From assembly GCA_030247675.1 (NCBI GenBank), contig JAOTRX010000002.1:682001-746000 (forward strand): a stretch of DNA of 64,000 nucleotides, read 5' to 3'. The notes below the pieces were generated by a model, which was not told the origin of the DNA, did no database searches, and saw only the letters and a list, made by a program, of their open reading frames with translations. The translations under genes and the position numbers were made by a program. Positions 44,095-53,698 of this stretch are shown one piece after another. Source of the stretch: Desulforhopalus sp. (GTDB taxonomy: Bacteria > Desulfobacterota > Desulfobulbia > Desulfobulbales > Desulfocapsaceae). Numbering within the stretch: the first letter of the stretch is position 1; every line of letters starts with the position of its first letter.

Positions 44095-46875
44095 TTATTG
44101 GGAGGTTGTTATTGGCAGAAAGACCCGAAAGGTGCTTCCCTGCCCGGTTTCACTGGCAACGGCAATTGCTCCGCCCTGTGACTGGACAATCCCCAGTACC
44201 ACGGGGAGGCCAAGGCCACGACCGGTGAATTTGGTGGTGAAAAAAGGATCGAACAGTTTCTCCAGGGACTCTTTGGCGATGCCGCAGCCGGTATCCCGCA
44301 CCTGCAGTTCGCCATAAAGAGAATCCCGGGGCTGCCAGTCCGCCGGGAAACGGCAACTTGCCGGGATTTTACCGGCAGGGATCGTTGTGACGGTCAGGTG
44401 AATGCTGCCGGCTTTGTTGCCGATGGCCTCACTGGCGTTGGTCACCAGGTTTTTCACGACTTGTTCCAGTTGACTGGCGTTGGCGGTGACGGTTGGGCCG
44501 GGATGAGGCAGGACGGTATGAAGGCTTGTTTGCCCTGGTAGAGCCGCGGTGATCTCGGCAACGCTGGTGCGGCAGATCTCGGCCAGGTCGAGAGGCCCGG
44601 GTTGGCTGTTGCTTTGCCCGAGATAGACCAGCATCTGATGACTCAATTCGGCGGCGCGTTTGGTGGCCTTCATGGCGTGGGCCAGGATTTCGCTGACACC
44701 CGGGGACCCGGCGGTATCGTCAATCGCCATCTCCAGGTTGCCAATTACTGCACCGAGAAGGTTGTTGTAATGGTGGGCAATGGCCCCGGCCATGCGACGC
44801 AGGCTTTCCGATTTTTGCAGTTGCTGGTACTGGGTGGCAAATTTGGCTTGTTCCGCCTCTGCCTGTTTGCGCTGGGTGATATCCTCAATGGTCCAGATGA
44901 TGCCCTTGGTTATATCGGCGAAATCAATCGCTTCACCGACGCATTTGACCAGTATCGGCGTGCCGTTTTTGCGGAACATCCATTGTTCGGCAGCAAAAAC
45001 CTCTCCTTCGGCAAGGAGGCGATAGGCATCTCTTATGAACTGTTTATAGGCCTCCGGCGAGTGAAAGAGGTTCTGGGTAGTCCCGGAGATCAATTCTTCT
45101 TTTGGGTATTCGAACATCTCCTCGATCTTCCGGTTCACCCATGCCAGCCGCCGGTCAACGGTCTTGATGATGCCGACCGGGACTGTCTGGAGGATGAGGT
45201 TTTGCTCGCGCATAAGCCGGTTCACCTGCTCTTCCATCTCTTTTTGCTCGGTGATATCGTTGGCAATCAGGACCACCGATTTCACCGTATCGGCTACGAC
45301 TACCGGGCCGAGGACGATTACCCACCAGCCCATTTTCCGGTTTTCCCGCAGCATGCGTACCACGAGGTGTTGTCGCTGCCTGGACTCGAACACTCGCGCC
45401 AGGGCTTCTCGGAAGATCTGCCGGTCTTCCTCCATGATGTACTCGTATTTGCTGGTGCCGATAAGGGCGGACGGGGCAGTTCCCACCAGGCTCCGGTTCT
45501 GAAATTGAATGAGACCCCGGTCGTCGATTTCGGCTATGACGACGGGCGCGGTGAGTACCAGGGTTTTGTAGCGGGCCTCGCTGGCCAGGAGCATTTTCGA
45601 GGCCTGTTCCCGTTCGGCGGCATACCTGGCCTCGCTTTCTGCACGGATAACCCGTTGTTGCGAATGGCGCATGGCACTGGCAATCAAGGAGATGATAATA
45701 CCATTGCCGAAGAAGATGACCATGCCGGTAATTGCTTCAGGATGGATGGTGGCATGGCCGATTTGATCGGTCCAGAAGAGTATGACCAGGAGGGTTGAGA
45801 GGATGGAGGCGGCAATCCCCGACCACAAACCGCCAAACACCGCTGCCAGGATGACCGCCGGAAAGAACGTCACATAGGGGATGGTTTGTCCGAGATTTTG
45901 CAGGAAGAGCAGACGGAAGGCCCCGGCGGAAAAGGTGCTGGCCACGGCAATTGTGATGGCTATAGCCATGGAGGGACGGAACTGCTGTGTGGCGGCGAAG
46001 AGTTTTTCTTCCGAGATGACTTTTCGGTAGGGTTCTCTCGCCGATCTAACGGCGACCATCAGCATGTAGATGCTGCCGAGGTATTGGGTCAGGCGTCCAG
46101 CCCAACCCACCGGACTGCCATTGACCTTTTGGCTCCATACGCCGATCAAGCCGATGGCCAAAAGGAGAACTGCCAGGCTGTACCAGCGAACAAAGGCCAA
46201 TCCGCTCAGGTGGTTAATCAGATGCAGGAGTATTGCGGTGAGAACGAACATGGCAACCGCCGAGCCGAGGACAAATTGGCGCAGCAATGTCCCGCCATGA
46301 CCGGGTACGAAAAACTCTGGAAAGTAGTCGGAAAGGGCTGCCTGGACAATCAAGGCGGCAACGATCAATATCCCCAGATAGGCAAGTCCCAGCCAGAGGC
46401 GAGGTGCCTGGAGAGAGTCATTCCAGCGCAGCGCCATGGCGGCGCCGCTAAGGTGGCAGAATGCCGACAACCAGATGCAGATATTGTGGACAGTCACCAG
46501 GGTATTGGCATCGAAGGTTCCATCGCCTGGCTTTATCAAGCCGGCAAGGGCGCCGGTGGCCCCCGCGGCACCCCAGGCCAGGACACCACAGCCCAAAAGG
46601 AGGAGTCCCGGGTTGTGCCACTGCAGAAAGCTACGTCCCACGAGGTAGGCGATGGCAAGAGATATAACCGTCGAAAAGGTCATATTGAGAACCATCAGGA
46701 GGAGGGGTTGCTCGAAGGAGGTCCGCAGGTCGAGCAGCCACAGGGTGGCAATCAGCAGCAGCAGGACCGGTACGGGCAGAAGAGCCAGCCGGTCCCATCG
46801 ACCGGCCCTGGCCGGGGGCAGAGTGCTTTCCGGAGGATTGTTCTGAGAGGAATTATTGTCAGGCGAAATGCCCAT
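44095..46875 (-). CDS. Multi-helix membrane PAS sensor histidine kinase
   Basis: A 926-residue kinase. It begins with about seven helices (about 25-265; TVHNICIWLSAFCHLSGAA resembles MASE-type sensors). A second group of about four helices follows (about 300-400, DUF4118-like: VTFFPAVILAAVFGGLWSGI). After a short coiled coil come two PAS domains, a HisKA-like segment with MAGAIAHHYNNLLGAVIG, and HATPase with DTGCGI and GRGLGLPVVLGI. No receiver follows; the next gene, with a receiver, may complete the relay. ATG 46875 follows AAGGAAGACCC; an in-frame extension upstream lacks plausible sequence. Confidence 0.83.
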   Translation of the reverse strand: MGISPDNNSSQNNPPESTLPPARAGRWDRLALLPVPVLLLLIATLWLLDLRTSFEQPLLLMVLNMTFSTVISLAIAYLVGRSFLQWHNPGLLLLGCGVLAWGAAGATGALAGLIKPGDGTFDANTLVTVHNICIWLSAFCHLSGAAMALRWNDSLQAPRLWLGLAYLGILIVAALIVQAALSDYFPEFFVPGHGGTLLRQFVLGSAVAMFVLTAILLHLINHLSGLAFVRWYSLAVLLLAIGLIGVWSQKVNGSPVGWAGRLTQYLGSIYMLMVAVRSAREPYRKVISEEKLFAATQQFRPSMAIAITIAVASTFSAGAFRLLFLQNLGQTIPYVTFFPAVILAAVFGGLWSGIAASILSTLLVILFWTDQIGHATIHPEAITGMVIFFGNGIIISLIASAMRHSQQRVIRAESEARYAAEREQASKMLLASEARYKTLVLTAPVVIAEIDDRGLIQFQNRSLVGTAPSALIGTSKYEYIMEEDRQIFREALARVFESRQRQHLVVRMLRENRKMGWWVIVLGPVVVADTVKSVVLIANDITEQKEMEEQVNRLMREQNLILQTVPVGIIKTVDRRLAWVNRKIEEMFEYPKEELISGTTQNLFHSPEAYKQFIRDAYRLLAEGEVFAAEQWMFRKNGTPILVKCVGEAIDFADITKGIIWTIEDITQRKQAEAEQAKFATQYQQLQKSESLRRMAGAIAHHYNNLLGAVIGNLEMAIDDTAGSPGVSEILAHAMKATKRAAELSHQMLVYLGQSNSQPGPLDLAEICRTSVAEITAALPGQTSLHTVLPHPGPTVTANASQLEQVVKNLVTNASEAIGNKAGSIHLTVTTIPAGKIPASCRFPADWQPRDSLYGELQVRDTGCGIAKESLEKLFDPFFTTKFTGRGLGLPVVLGIVQSQGGAIAVASETGQGSTFRVFLPITTSQ

Positions 46876-47081
46876 GGGTCTTCCTTTTCGGTGTTGCAGG
46901 GTTTTAAAAGCGCATCCAATCGACAAGGATAGCATAGATTTCTGCAATAGTGAAATCGACGAAGGAAAGTCTGGCCAAGGGGCCAGGGGAGCAGGTACAA
47001 TCACTGAGGATTGCAGCAACGGCAATGACGAGCGGGTGGATGAAGGGATTTTGGTCGCAAGGCGGACAAAGGAGGAAGCGG

Positions 47082-48350
47082 ATGGGCAAAGCAGCAAAGA
47101 TGAGCCGCGAAGAACTCAGCTGGGTGCTCTACGACGTCGGCAACTCCGCCTTTGTTCTGGTGATGGTTACCGCCATCATGCCGATTTTTTTTAAGGATTT
47201 CGCGGCGGCGACGATGAGCGGCGTGGAGTCGACCGCCAACTGGGGCTTTGCCAATTCCGCCGCCTCGCTGATCCTGGCTGTTTTAGCGCCGGTGCTCGGG
47301 GCGATGGCCGACTTCCAGGGCCGGAAGAAGCGGTTTTTCCTTTTTTTCCTGTTTCAGGGGATAGCCTTTACCCTGCTGCTGGTGTTTGTCGGCCGTGGCC
47401 AGTGGCTTCTTTGCCTCATCCTCTTTGTCCTCGCCCGGGTCGGTTGGGCCGGGGCAAATATTTTTTATGACGCCTTCCTGCCGGACGTTACCACCCGGGA
47501 GCGGATGGACCTCATTTCCGCCAGAGGCTATGGCTATGGCTACATCGGCAGCGTTCTTCCCTTTCTGGTTATTATCGGCATCCTTCTTGGCAGCGGCATG
47601 GCCGGCGGCCTTCCGGCAGGTCCTAGCAAGGTGGGCTTTGTCATCGTCGCCCTGTGGTGGCTGGCTCTTTCCCTGCCGGCGATAAAGAATCTCAAGCAGG
47701 TGCATTGCCTTCCCGGCGGTACCCAGCCGGTGCGCCAAAGTTTTCGGCAGCTGTACCGGACCTTTCAGGATATTCGCCGGTATAAACAGGCCTTTCTCTT
47801 TCTTGCCGCCTATTTTTTCTATATCGATGGGGTCGACACGATTATCTCGATGTCGACTGCCTATGGCCGCGATCTCGGCTTTGGCGTTACCCTGCTCATT
47901 GTTGTCCTACTGGTCATCCAGATCGTCGCCTTCCCCTTTGCCCTGCTGTTCGGCAAGCTGGCCGGGCTCACCTCCACCCGGCGGATGATCTTTGTCGGCA
48001 TCGGGATTTACTGCCTTGCCACCCTGGCCGCCTTCTTTTTGCCGGCCATCGACAATATGTTCTACAAGACCCTGGCCTTCTGGATCATCGCCATCCTGGT
48101 CGCCTCGTCGATGGGTGGCATCCAGGCGCTGAGCAGGAGCTATTTTTGTCGATTGATACCGGCGGAAAAGAGCGCCGAATTTTTTGGTTTTTATAATATC
48201 TTCGGGAAATTCGCAGCGATAACCGGTCCCTTTCTCATGGCCGTGGTCGGCCGGTGGACCGGCGAAACCCGCTGGGGGGTGCTGAGTATTCTGCTGCTCT
48301 TTGTCATTGGCGCTCTCCTTCTTGGTTTGGTGAAGGAGAGCGAGGTCTAA
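47082..48350 (+). CDS. UMF1/Atg22-like MFS transporter
   Basis: A 422-residue, roughly twelve-helix carrier of the UMF1 family (COG2270, related to yeast vacuole permease Atg22). Typical segments are SWVLYDVGNSAF at the N-terminus, GAMADFQGRKKRFF after helix 2, and FYDAFLPDVTTRERMDLISARGYGYGYIG. Atg22 exports amino acids; bacterial substrates are unproven. ATG 47082 has a strong AAGGAGGAAG site. Divergent from the membrane kinase and convergent with the CLC gene, from which its stop is 25 bp away. Confidence 0.87.
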   Translation: MGKAAKMSREELSWVLYDVGNSAFVLVMVTAIMPIFFKDFAAATMSGVESTANWGFANSAASLILAVLAPVLGAMADFQGRKKRFFLFFLFQGIAFTLLLVFVGRGQWLLCLILFVLARVGWAGANIFYDAFLPDVTTRERMDLISARGYGYGYIGSVLPFLVIIGILLGSGMAGGLPAGPSKVGFVIVALWWLALSLPAIKNLKQVHCLPGGTQPVRQSFRQLYRTFQDIRRYKQAFLFLAAYFFYIDGVDTIISMSTAYGRDLGFGVTLLIVVLLVIQIVAFPFALLFGKLAGLTSTRRMIFVGIGIYCLATLAAFFLPAIDNMFYKTLAFWIIAILVASSMGGIQALSRSYFCRLIPAEKSAEFFGFYNIFGKFAAITGPFLMAVVGRWTGETRWGVLSILLLFVIGALLLGLVKESEV

Positions 48351-48375
48351 AGGGGGATGGTCCCTGGCAGGATTG

Positions 48376-50484
48376 TCATGCCGGTGGCCGGTTTGGCACT
48401 TGGCAGGAATTGAGGATGTTTTTTACCCCTTCCATATCGGTGAGCCTGCCATAAACGACGATTACATCGCCCGGCTGCAACTGGGTGTTGCCCCGCGGGA
48501 TGAGAATCTGGCTGCCCCGCCGGATGGATACCAGATTGATCGTTTCCGGCAGGTGCAGGTCTTTGATCAGGGCATAACTGCAGGAGTCTTCCTCGCCGAG
48601 GACCATATCGACAAAACCATTTTCTTTTGGTTTGCGCAGTTCTACTTGCTGTTCGACGATGTTGCCCCGTTGTTTTCGGACTATTCCCAGATCATAGGCG
48701 CGGAGGATGTCACTGCGGCTGATGACCCCGCACAGGGTATCGGAGCCATCCCGCGAAACCACCGGCAACCTTGCCAGATCACGGGGCGACATTCTTTGTA
48801 TCGCCACCCAGATCGGTTCGTCGGGGAAGACGGTGATCGGCCTGCCGACCGCGATGTCGGCTACTGTAAGCCCTTTCGGGCTGAAATCTTCCCGGGACTG
48901 TGCCCGGTGCACATCCTGCAAGGTAATGATTCCCCAAAGTTTATGGTTGTCGGCTAGGACGGGAAAACCGAGCAGGTTAGTTTCCTGGAAGAGGCCCATA
49001 AGTTCTGAGAAGCTGGCGTCTTTTTGAATGGTCACCGGCTTGCTGCGCATGACTTCGCTGACCTTAACCCCCTGCATGATGTCCATGTCCCGACCTTCAA
49101 CGAAGCGCACTCCTCGTTTGGCAAGTTTTAAGGTGTAGATCGATTCCGGATGCAGCCACTGGGAGAAATAGCTGGCCGAGACCCCGGCGACCATCAACGG
49201 CAGGATCATGAAGTAGTCATTGCTCATCTCGAAGACGATGAGCATGGCGGTGAGCGGTGCCCGGGCGGTGGCGGAAAACAGGGCGGCCATGCCGACCAGG
49301 GCAAAGGCTCCGGTGTTGAGGCCGATGGCCGGAAACCACCAGTTGAACAGATGGCCCATGGCCCCACCGAGCATGGCTCCGGTGAAAAGGGACGGGGCGA
49401 AGACGCCTCCTGAGTTGCCGGAACCGAGGGTCAGGGATGTGGCCAGTGGTTTGAGGAAAATAAGGACGACCAATATCCATAGGGGAGTATGGCCTTGAAT
49501 TGCCGCCTGTATGGAGGGAAATCCGGAGCCGTACATATGGGGAATAGCGACATCCAACGCCCCGCTGTGCGCTCCCGATCCCGCCGGGAAGGTCAATCCC
49601 GGCAGATGCATATAGGCAAGTCCTACCAGACCAAGGAGCAGGCCACCCACCGCTGGTTTGAACAACTGCGGGAATTTCCAGCGGTCAAAGACATTTTCGG
49701 CGAGGTTGAGCATGCGGATGAACATGATGCCGATCAGGGCGGCGGTCAGTCCGAGGATGAGGTAGAGGACTATCTCCAGGGAGCTGTTCAAGCTATAGGC
49801 CGGCACCTGGAAGGCAAATTTAAAACCGACCAGATTGCGACTGACGACAGAGGCGGCAACAGCGGCAATGACGACATTGCCGAAGGCCCGCATCTGCAGG
49901 CCGCACATCAATACCTCGATGGCAAAGGCTACACCGGCAATGGGGGCGTTGAAGGTCGCGGCAATTCCCGCCGCCGCGCCGCAGGCGACGAGATTGCGGA
50001 TTCGCTCATCGGAGAGGTGCAGCACCTGCCCCATCGTCGAGCCGAGGGCTGCGCCTATTTGGATGATTGGGCCCTCACGTCCGGCCGATCCGCCCGTGCC
50101 GATGCACAGTGAGGATGCGGCTATCTTGGCGACGGCGACCCGAGCGCGGATGCGGCCGCCGCGCAAGATCAGGGCCTGCATGACCTCTGGGACACCGTGA
50201 CCCTTCGCCTCTTGGGCAAAGAGAATCAACGGACCGACAAGCAGGCCGCCGAGGATCGGGACGAGCACATAGATCCACTTGCCGAGAAAAGGCAATGCCT
50301 CGGAAATCGAACCGAAAGAAAGGTCCTGGATGGCGAAGATCAGTTTGACAAAGAACACCGAGGCCAGTCCGGTGATAGAACCGACAATCACCGAGATGAT
50401 GAGCAGAAGGAGTCCTTCCGGTGGAGAAAAATGGTCGAGGCACCAGCTGAGAAACGGCTGTTTTGGAGTCATGGCTTGTTCCAC
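48376..50484 (-). CDS. CLC chloride channel/antiporter with CBS pair and RCK_C domain
   Basis: A 702-residue membrane protein. The CLC core (about 20-445) has GTGGSAGREGPIIQIGA, with the external gating Glu, and GNSGGVFAPSLFTGAMLGG. Two CBS repeats (about 465-585) and a TrkA/RCK_C-like domain (about 610-695, RRGSQILIPRGNTQLQPGD) follow in the cytosol. The first anion-site motif, GSGIP in E. coli ClcA, is GHGVP here, with His replacing the anion-binding Ser. Substrate preference may therefore differ from chloride, for instance nitrate or fluoride, but this is not proven. The regulatory domains suggest nucleotide control. ATG 50484 was used. Confidence 0.88.
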   Translation of the reverse strand: MEQAMTPKQPFLSWCLDHFSPPEGLLLLIISVIVGSITGLASVFFVKLIFAIQDLSFGSISEALPFLGKWIYVLVPILGGLLVGPLILFAQEAKGHGVPEVMQALILRGGRIRARVAVAKIAASSLCIGTGGSAGREGPIIQIGAALGSTMGQVLHLSDERIRNLVACGAAAGIAATFNAPIAGVAFAIEVLMCGLQMRAFGNVVIAAVAASVVSRNLVGFKFAFQVPAYSLNSSLEIVLYLILGLTAALIGIMFIRMLNLAENVFDRWKFPQLFKPAVGGLLLGLVGLAYMHLPGLTFPAGSGAHSGALDVAIPHMYGSGFPSIQAAIQGHTPLWILVVLIFLKPLATSLTLGSGNSGGVFAPSLFTGAMLGGAMGHLFNWWFPAIGLNTGAFALVGMAALFSATARAPLTAMLIVFEMSNDYFMILPLMVAGVSASYFSQWLHPESIYTLKLAKRGVRFVEGRDMDIMQGVKVSEVMRSKPVTIQKDASFSELMGLFQETNLLGFPVLADNHKLWGIITLQDVHRAQSREDFSPKGLTVADIAVGRPITVFPDEPIWVAIQRMSPRDLARLPVVSRDGSDTLCGVISRSDILRAYDLGIVRKQRGNIVEQQVELRKPKENGFVDMVLGEEDSCSYALIKDLHLPETINLVSIRRGSQILIPRGNTQLQPGDVIVVYGRLTDMEGVKNILNSCQVPNRPPA

Positions 50485-50569
50485 AAAAGAAAATACGCCG
50501 CCCTGAGTTGCTGCGATGCCTTCATCACAGCAAACAGGGAAGCAGAGTTACATGAGAATTTCGAGGACG

Positions 50570-51661
50570 TTAAAACTGCAGCGCCTTTCTCGCCTCCTGC
50601 CGCAGCAGCATATCAACAATGACCAGGGCGGCCATGCCCTCGACAATGGGCACGGCGCGCGGCACGACGCAGGGGTCGTGGCGGCCTTTCGCTTCAAGGA
50701 CGGCGTCCTGCCCGGCAAAGTCAACGGTCGGCTGGGGCAGGGAGATAGTTGCCGGCGGCTTGAAGGCGATACGCAGGGTTATCGGCTCGCCGTTGCTGAT
50801 GCCGCCCTGGATGCCGCCGGAGCGGTTGGTGGCGGTACCGAGCCGTCCGTTCTTCTGGACGAAGGGGTCGTTGTGCTGCGAGCCGCGCATCCGCGATCCG
50901 GCAAAGCCCGAGCCGATCTCAAAGCCCTTGGTCGCCGGAATGGCCAGCATCGCCTGGGCAAGTTTTGCCTCCAGTTTCTCAAAGGTCGGTTCGCCAAGGC
51001 CCACCGGGACATTGCGGATAACGCAGGACACCGTGCCGCCGACCGAATCGCCCAGTTGTTTCAGCTCGGCGACCAAGGTCTCCATCCGCGCCGCTGCCTC
51101 TTGGTCCGGGCAGCGGATAAGCGTTGCGTCGACTTCCCGGCGGGTGATCGTGTTGCTGTCTATAGCGGCGGCGTCGATATCGCCGACGCTTGACACCCAG
51201 GCGACAATCTCAATGCCGAATTTTTCCTGGAGAATCTTCGCCGCCAGTGCCCCGGAGGCGACCGTGCCGATGGTCTCCCTGGCGCTCGACCGGCCGCCGC
51301 CGGAGGAGGCCCTGATGCCGTACTTCATCTGGTAGGTGTAATCGGCGTGCGACGGCCGGGGGATATCGCGCATATTGCCGTAATCTTTCGGCCGCTGGTC
51401 CTTATTGGCGACCTGCAGGGCAATGGGGGTGCCGAGGGTGCGGCCGTTTTCGGTACCGGAGAGGATGACCACCTGGTCCGCTTCCTGGCGGTCGGTGGAC
51501 AAGGCGCTTTGGCCAGGGCGGCGGCGGTCAAGCTGGGCCTGGATATCGGCCTCCGTCAGGGCAAGGCCCGGGGGGCAGCCGTCGATGACTACGCCAACCG
51601 CCTTGCAGTGCGATTCGCCGAAGGTGGTGACACGAAAAAGGGTACCGAAACTGCTGGACAT
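50570..51661 (-). CDS. aroC: Chorismate synthase
   Basis: A 363-residue enzyme converting 5-enolpyruvylshikimate-3-phosphate to chorismate with reduced FMN, the last step of the shikimate pathway. The three family signatures are present: [39 protein letters not shown] near residue 125, and [14 protein letters not shown] near residue 325. Length is normal. AAGGAGAACACCCC precedes the ATG. It stands alone on the minus strand, 88 bp downstream of the EFR1-type gene. Confidence 0.97.
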   Translation of the reverse strand: MSSSFGTLFRVTTFGESHCKAVGVVIDGCPPGLALTEADIQAQLDRRRPGQSALSTDRQEADQVVILSGTENGRTLGTPIALQVANKDQRPKDYGNMRDIPRPSHADYTYQMKYGIRASSGGGRSSARETIGTVASGALAAKILQEKFGIEIVAWVSSVGDIDAAAIDSNTITRREVDATLIRCPDQEAAARMETLVAELKQLGDSVGGTVSCVIRNVPVGLGEPTFEKLEAKLAQAMLAIPATKGFEIGSGFAGSRMRGSQHNDPFVQKNGRLGTATNRSGGIQGGISNGEPITLRIAFKPPATISLPQPTVDFAGQDAVLEAKGRHDPCVVPRAVPIVEGMAALVIVDMLLRQEARKALQF

Positions 51662-51676
51662 GGGGTGTTCTCCTTG

Positions 51677-51733
51677 TAATGTGCGGTCATGGCTAAGGGG
51701 TGTGAAGCTCTGCGTTGCGCCCCTACCTTATAG
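51677..51733. repeat. G/C hairpin between aroC and the EFR1-type gene
   Basis: AGGGGTG (near 51697) pairs with CGCCCCT (near 51718) over 7 bp with one G-U pair, around GCTCTGCG. It may terminate the EFR1-type transcript on the minus strand or be a REP-type element. Weak evidence. Confidence 0.3.
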
Positions 51734-51749
51734 TGTTCAAAAAACTCCG

Positions 51750-52544
51750 TCAATTGCGTTTTCCTGGGGCGCTGCTGATGATGTCTTGCAAACGCACCTC
51801 CGGGTGGTGATATCGTGGGTATTTCGGGGTCTTCTTGCCGTATTGAACGGCCTCCTGCGGGCACCACTGAATGCAGGCCAGGCACTGTTCGCAGCGGTGC
51901 AGCCATGCCGGTTTTCCTCCGGTCATGACAATATTGCCAACCGGGCAGACTTTTGCGCAGATGGCGCAGCCGTTGCATTTCTCATCCACCCAAAAATCCC
52001 CGTCCATCTTCGGGATCATCCTGAAGGTCAATTTGTAGATGGCGGTAAAGACGATCCTTTGCCAGAGAGGCCCTCTTTCCACCGGAGCGGATTGTTTCTG
52101 GGCGATGCGGGGGGCCAGCTTTTTGATTTTCTCTTCCGCGGCCCGGTAAAGTCCGGTGAGTTTTTCGGCAGGCCCTGGCCCACCCCAGGGGATGTAATTG
52201 CTCGGCAGGACGATATCAAAACCGAGGGATAGCCTCAGGCCAAGGGAAGTCATATGGTTTTGCAGCTGGATCAGGGTGCGTGACACCTGACCGGCATTGA
52301 CTGCAAAGGCAAAGTAGTATTTATCGGGGGATGCTTGAAGTTTCTCCAGGAAATTCAAAACGAGACCGGGAACACCCCACATATGCACCGGGAACACCAG
52401 ACCGACCGTCTCGGCTTCAGCCAGAGCGTCCCCGTTCATCAGGGCCATGGGAAACAGCCTTGTATCGCCCAGTTGCTCTGCGACGAGGCGAGAAGTCCAT
52501 AGTGAGTTGCCGGTACCTGTATAGTAGTAGATAACTGTTTTCAT
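51750..52544 (-). CDS. EFR1-type flavodoxin/ferredoxin fusion protein
   Basis: A 264-residue soluble protein. Residues 1-160 are a flavodoxin-like domain (YYTGTGNSLWTSRLVAEQLG, VFPVHMWGVPG). Residues 195-245 are a bacterial 2x[4Fe-4S] ferredoxin (CNGCAICAKVCP and CEQCLACIQWCP). EFR1-family (ferrodoxin) proteins are widespread in anaerobes and presumably move low-potential electrons; the partner is unknown. ATG 52544 was taken because it starts the flavodoxin strand MKTVIYYY; the ribosome-binding site is weak. Divergent from the PflX-like radical SAM gene. Confidence 0.85.
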   Translation of the reverse strand: MKTVIYYYTGTGNSLWTSRLVAEQLGDTRLFPMALMNGDALAEAETVGLVFPVHMWGVPGLVLNFLEKLQASPDKYYFAFAVNAGQVSRTLIQLQNHMTSLGLRLSLGFDIVLPSNYIPWGGPGPAEKLTGLYRAAEEKIKKLAPRIAQKQSAPVERGPLWQRIVFTAIYKLTFRMIPKMDGDFWVDEKCNGCAICAKVCPVGNIVMTGGKPAWLHRCEQCLACIQWCPQEAVQYGKKTPKYPRYHHPEVRLQDIISSAPGKRN

Positions 52545-52700
52545 TGTGAATGTCTTAATAGTTGCCAGTGTGGTTTTGGAGGTGGAAGATGGATTGCCGG
52601 TATGACAGGCCATGGTTGTCTGTTACAATAACAAGGATGGATCTGCAGAGGATAGAGATAACTATTTTCCCATGGAAAAAAAGAGCGCTCACCAAGGTAC

Positions 52701-53654
52701 ATGACGATGACGGCAAAATATCTTGATGCAATGGCCAGCGGCCTCTTGGCTAAACGGATACAAGAAAGTCATGCGGTTCTTACTTCCTGCAGCCTCTGCC
52801 CCCGGCAGTGCCGGGTGAACCGTTCGGCGGGGGAGCGGGGCTATTGCCGCACCGGTCGCCTGGCCGAGGTGGCGAGCTATGGGCCGCATTTTGGCGAGGA
52901 GAGTGTGCTCGTTGGTAGCGGCGGCTCCGGAACGATCTTCTTCTGTGGCTGTAATCTTTTGTGCAGCTTCTGCCAGAACTTTGCAATCAGCCACCGCCAA
53001 GACCGGGATTGCCAGGCGGTTGCCGACCGCGAGCTGGCGCTGATCATGGTCGAGCTGCAGAATATGGGCTGCCATAATATCAACCTTGTCACGCCGAGCC
53101 ACGTTGTACCGCAGATCCTGGCGGCCCTGCCCCCAGCCATCGAAGCCGGGCTTCGTCTGCCCCTTGTTTTCAACTGCGGCGGTTATGAAGGAGTCGAAAC
53201 CTTGCGACTGCTCGATGGCATCATCGATATCTATATGCCCGACGCCAAATTCTGGGAAGCACAGTCAGGGCATCGCTATGCGGATGCAGCCGACTATCCT
53301 GAAAGAATGCGCGAGGCGCTGGTCGAGATGCAGCGGCAGGTCGGTGATTTGCACCTCGACAAGGAGGGCCTGGCCGACCGTGGTCTCTTGGTTCGCCACC
53401 TCCTGATGCCGGATGGTCTTGCCGAGGCGGAGGCGATTTTTCGGTTTCTCGCTGAGGAGATTTCGCCGGAGTGTTATCTGAATATCATGGATCAATACCG
53501 GCCCTGCGGCGAGTTGGCGGGCCGGTACGGCAGCCGATCCATCGTTACCCCGGCGTTGTACACGGCGGCTGTCCAGGCGGCGACCAGTGCTGGTCTGACC
53601 CGTCTTGATCAACGTGATACGGCAGCCCTTATTTGTCGCCTGCTGTCGCTTTAA
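52701..53654 (+). CDS. PflX-like radical SAM protein
   Basis: A 317-residue radical SAM protein of the PflX/COG1313 type (uncharacterised relatives of pyruvate formate-lyase activase). The SAM cluster is C84-x3-C88-x2-C91 (CGCNLLCSFCQN). An N-terminal Cys set (C30, C33, C37, C49 in CSLCPRQC and GYCRTG) may bind a second cluster or zinc. TIM-barrel strands follow with NLVTPSHVVPQIL and VFNCGGYEG. Its substrate is unknown. The last 17 codons (RLDQRDTAALICRLLSL) recur as a diverged copy at 57642-57695, beyond two foreign-looking genes, so the native 3' end was probably displaced. AAGGTAC precedes the ATG. Confidence 0.86.
   Translation: MTMTAKYLDAMASGLLAKRIQESHAVLTSCSLCPRQCRVNRSAGERGYCRTGRLAEVASYGPHFGEESVLVGSGGSGTIFFCGCNLLCSFCQNFAISHRQDRDCQAVADRELALIMVELQNMGCHNINLVTPSHVVPQILAALPPAIEAGLRLPLVFNCGGYEGVETLRLLDGIIDIYMPDAKFWEAQSGHRYADAADYPERMREALVEMQRQVGDLHLDKEGLADRGLLVRHLLMPDGLAEAEAIFRFLAEEISPECYLNIMDQYRPCGELAGRYGSRSIVTPALYTAAVQAATSAGLTRLDQRDTAALICRLLSL
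53601..53654 (+). repeat. Left copy of the duplicated radical SAM 3' end (attL-like)
   Basis: The final 54 bp of the radical SAM gene, beginning CGTCTTGATCAACG, align without gaps to 57642-57695. By eye 40 of 54 bases match; most differences are at third codon positions. Confidence 0.65.
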
Positions 53655-53698
53655 GTGCTATTGGGACATCCTTTGGCAAGAAAATAAATGGGTCTCGC

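Noticed and set aside
44602..45798. 398-codon plus-strand frame opposite the membrane PAS kinase
   Set aside because: No domain or signal; the minus strand carries PAS and kinase domains in frame.
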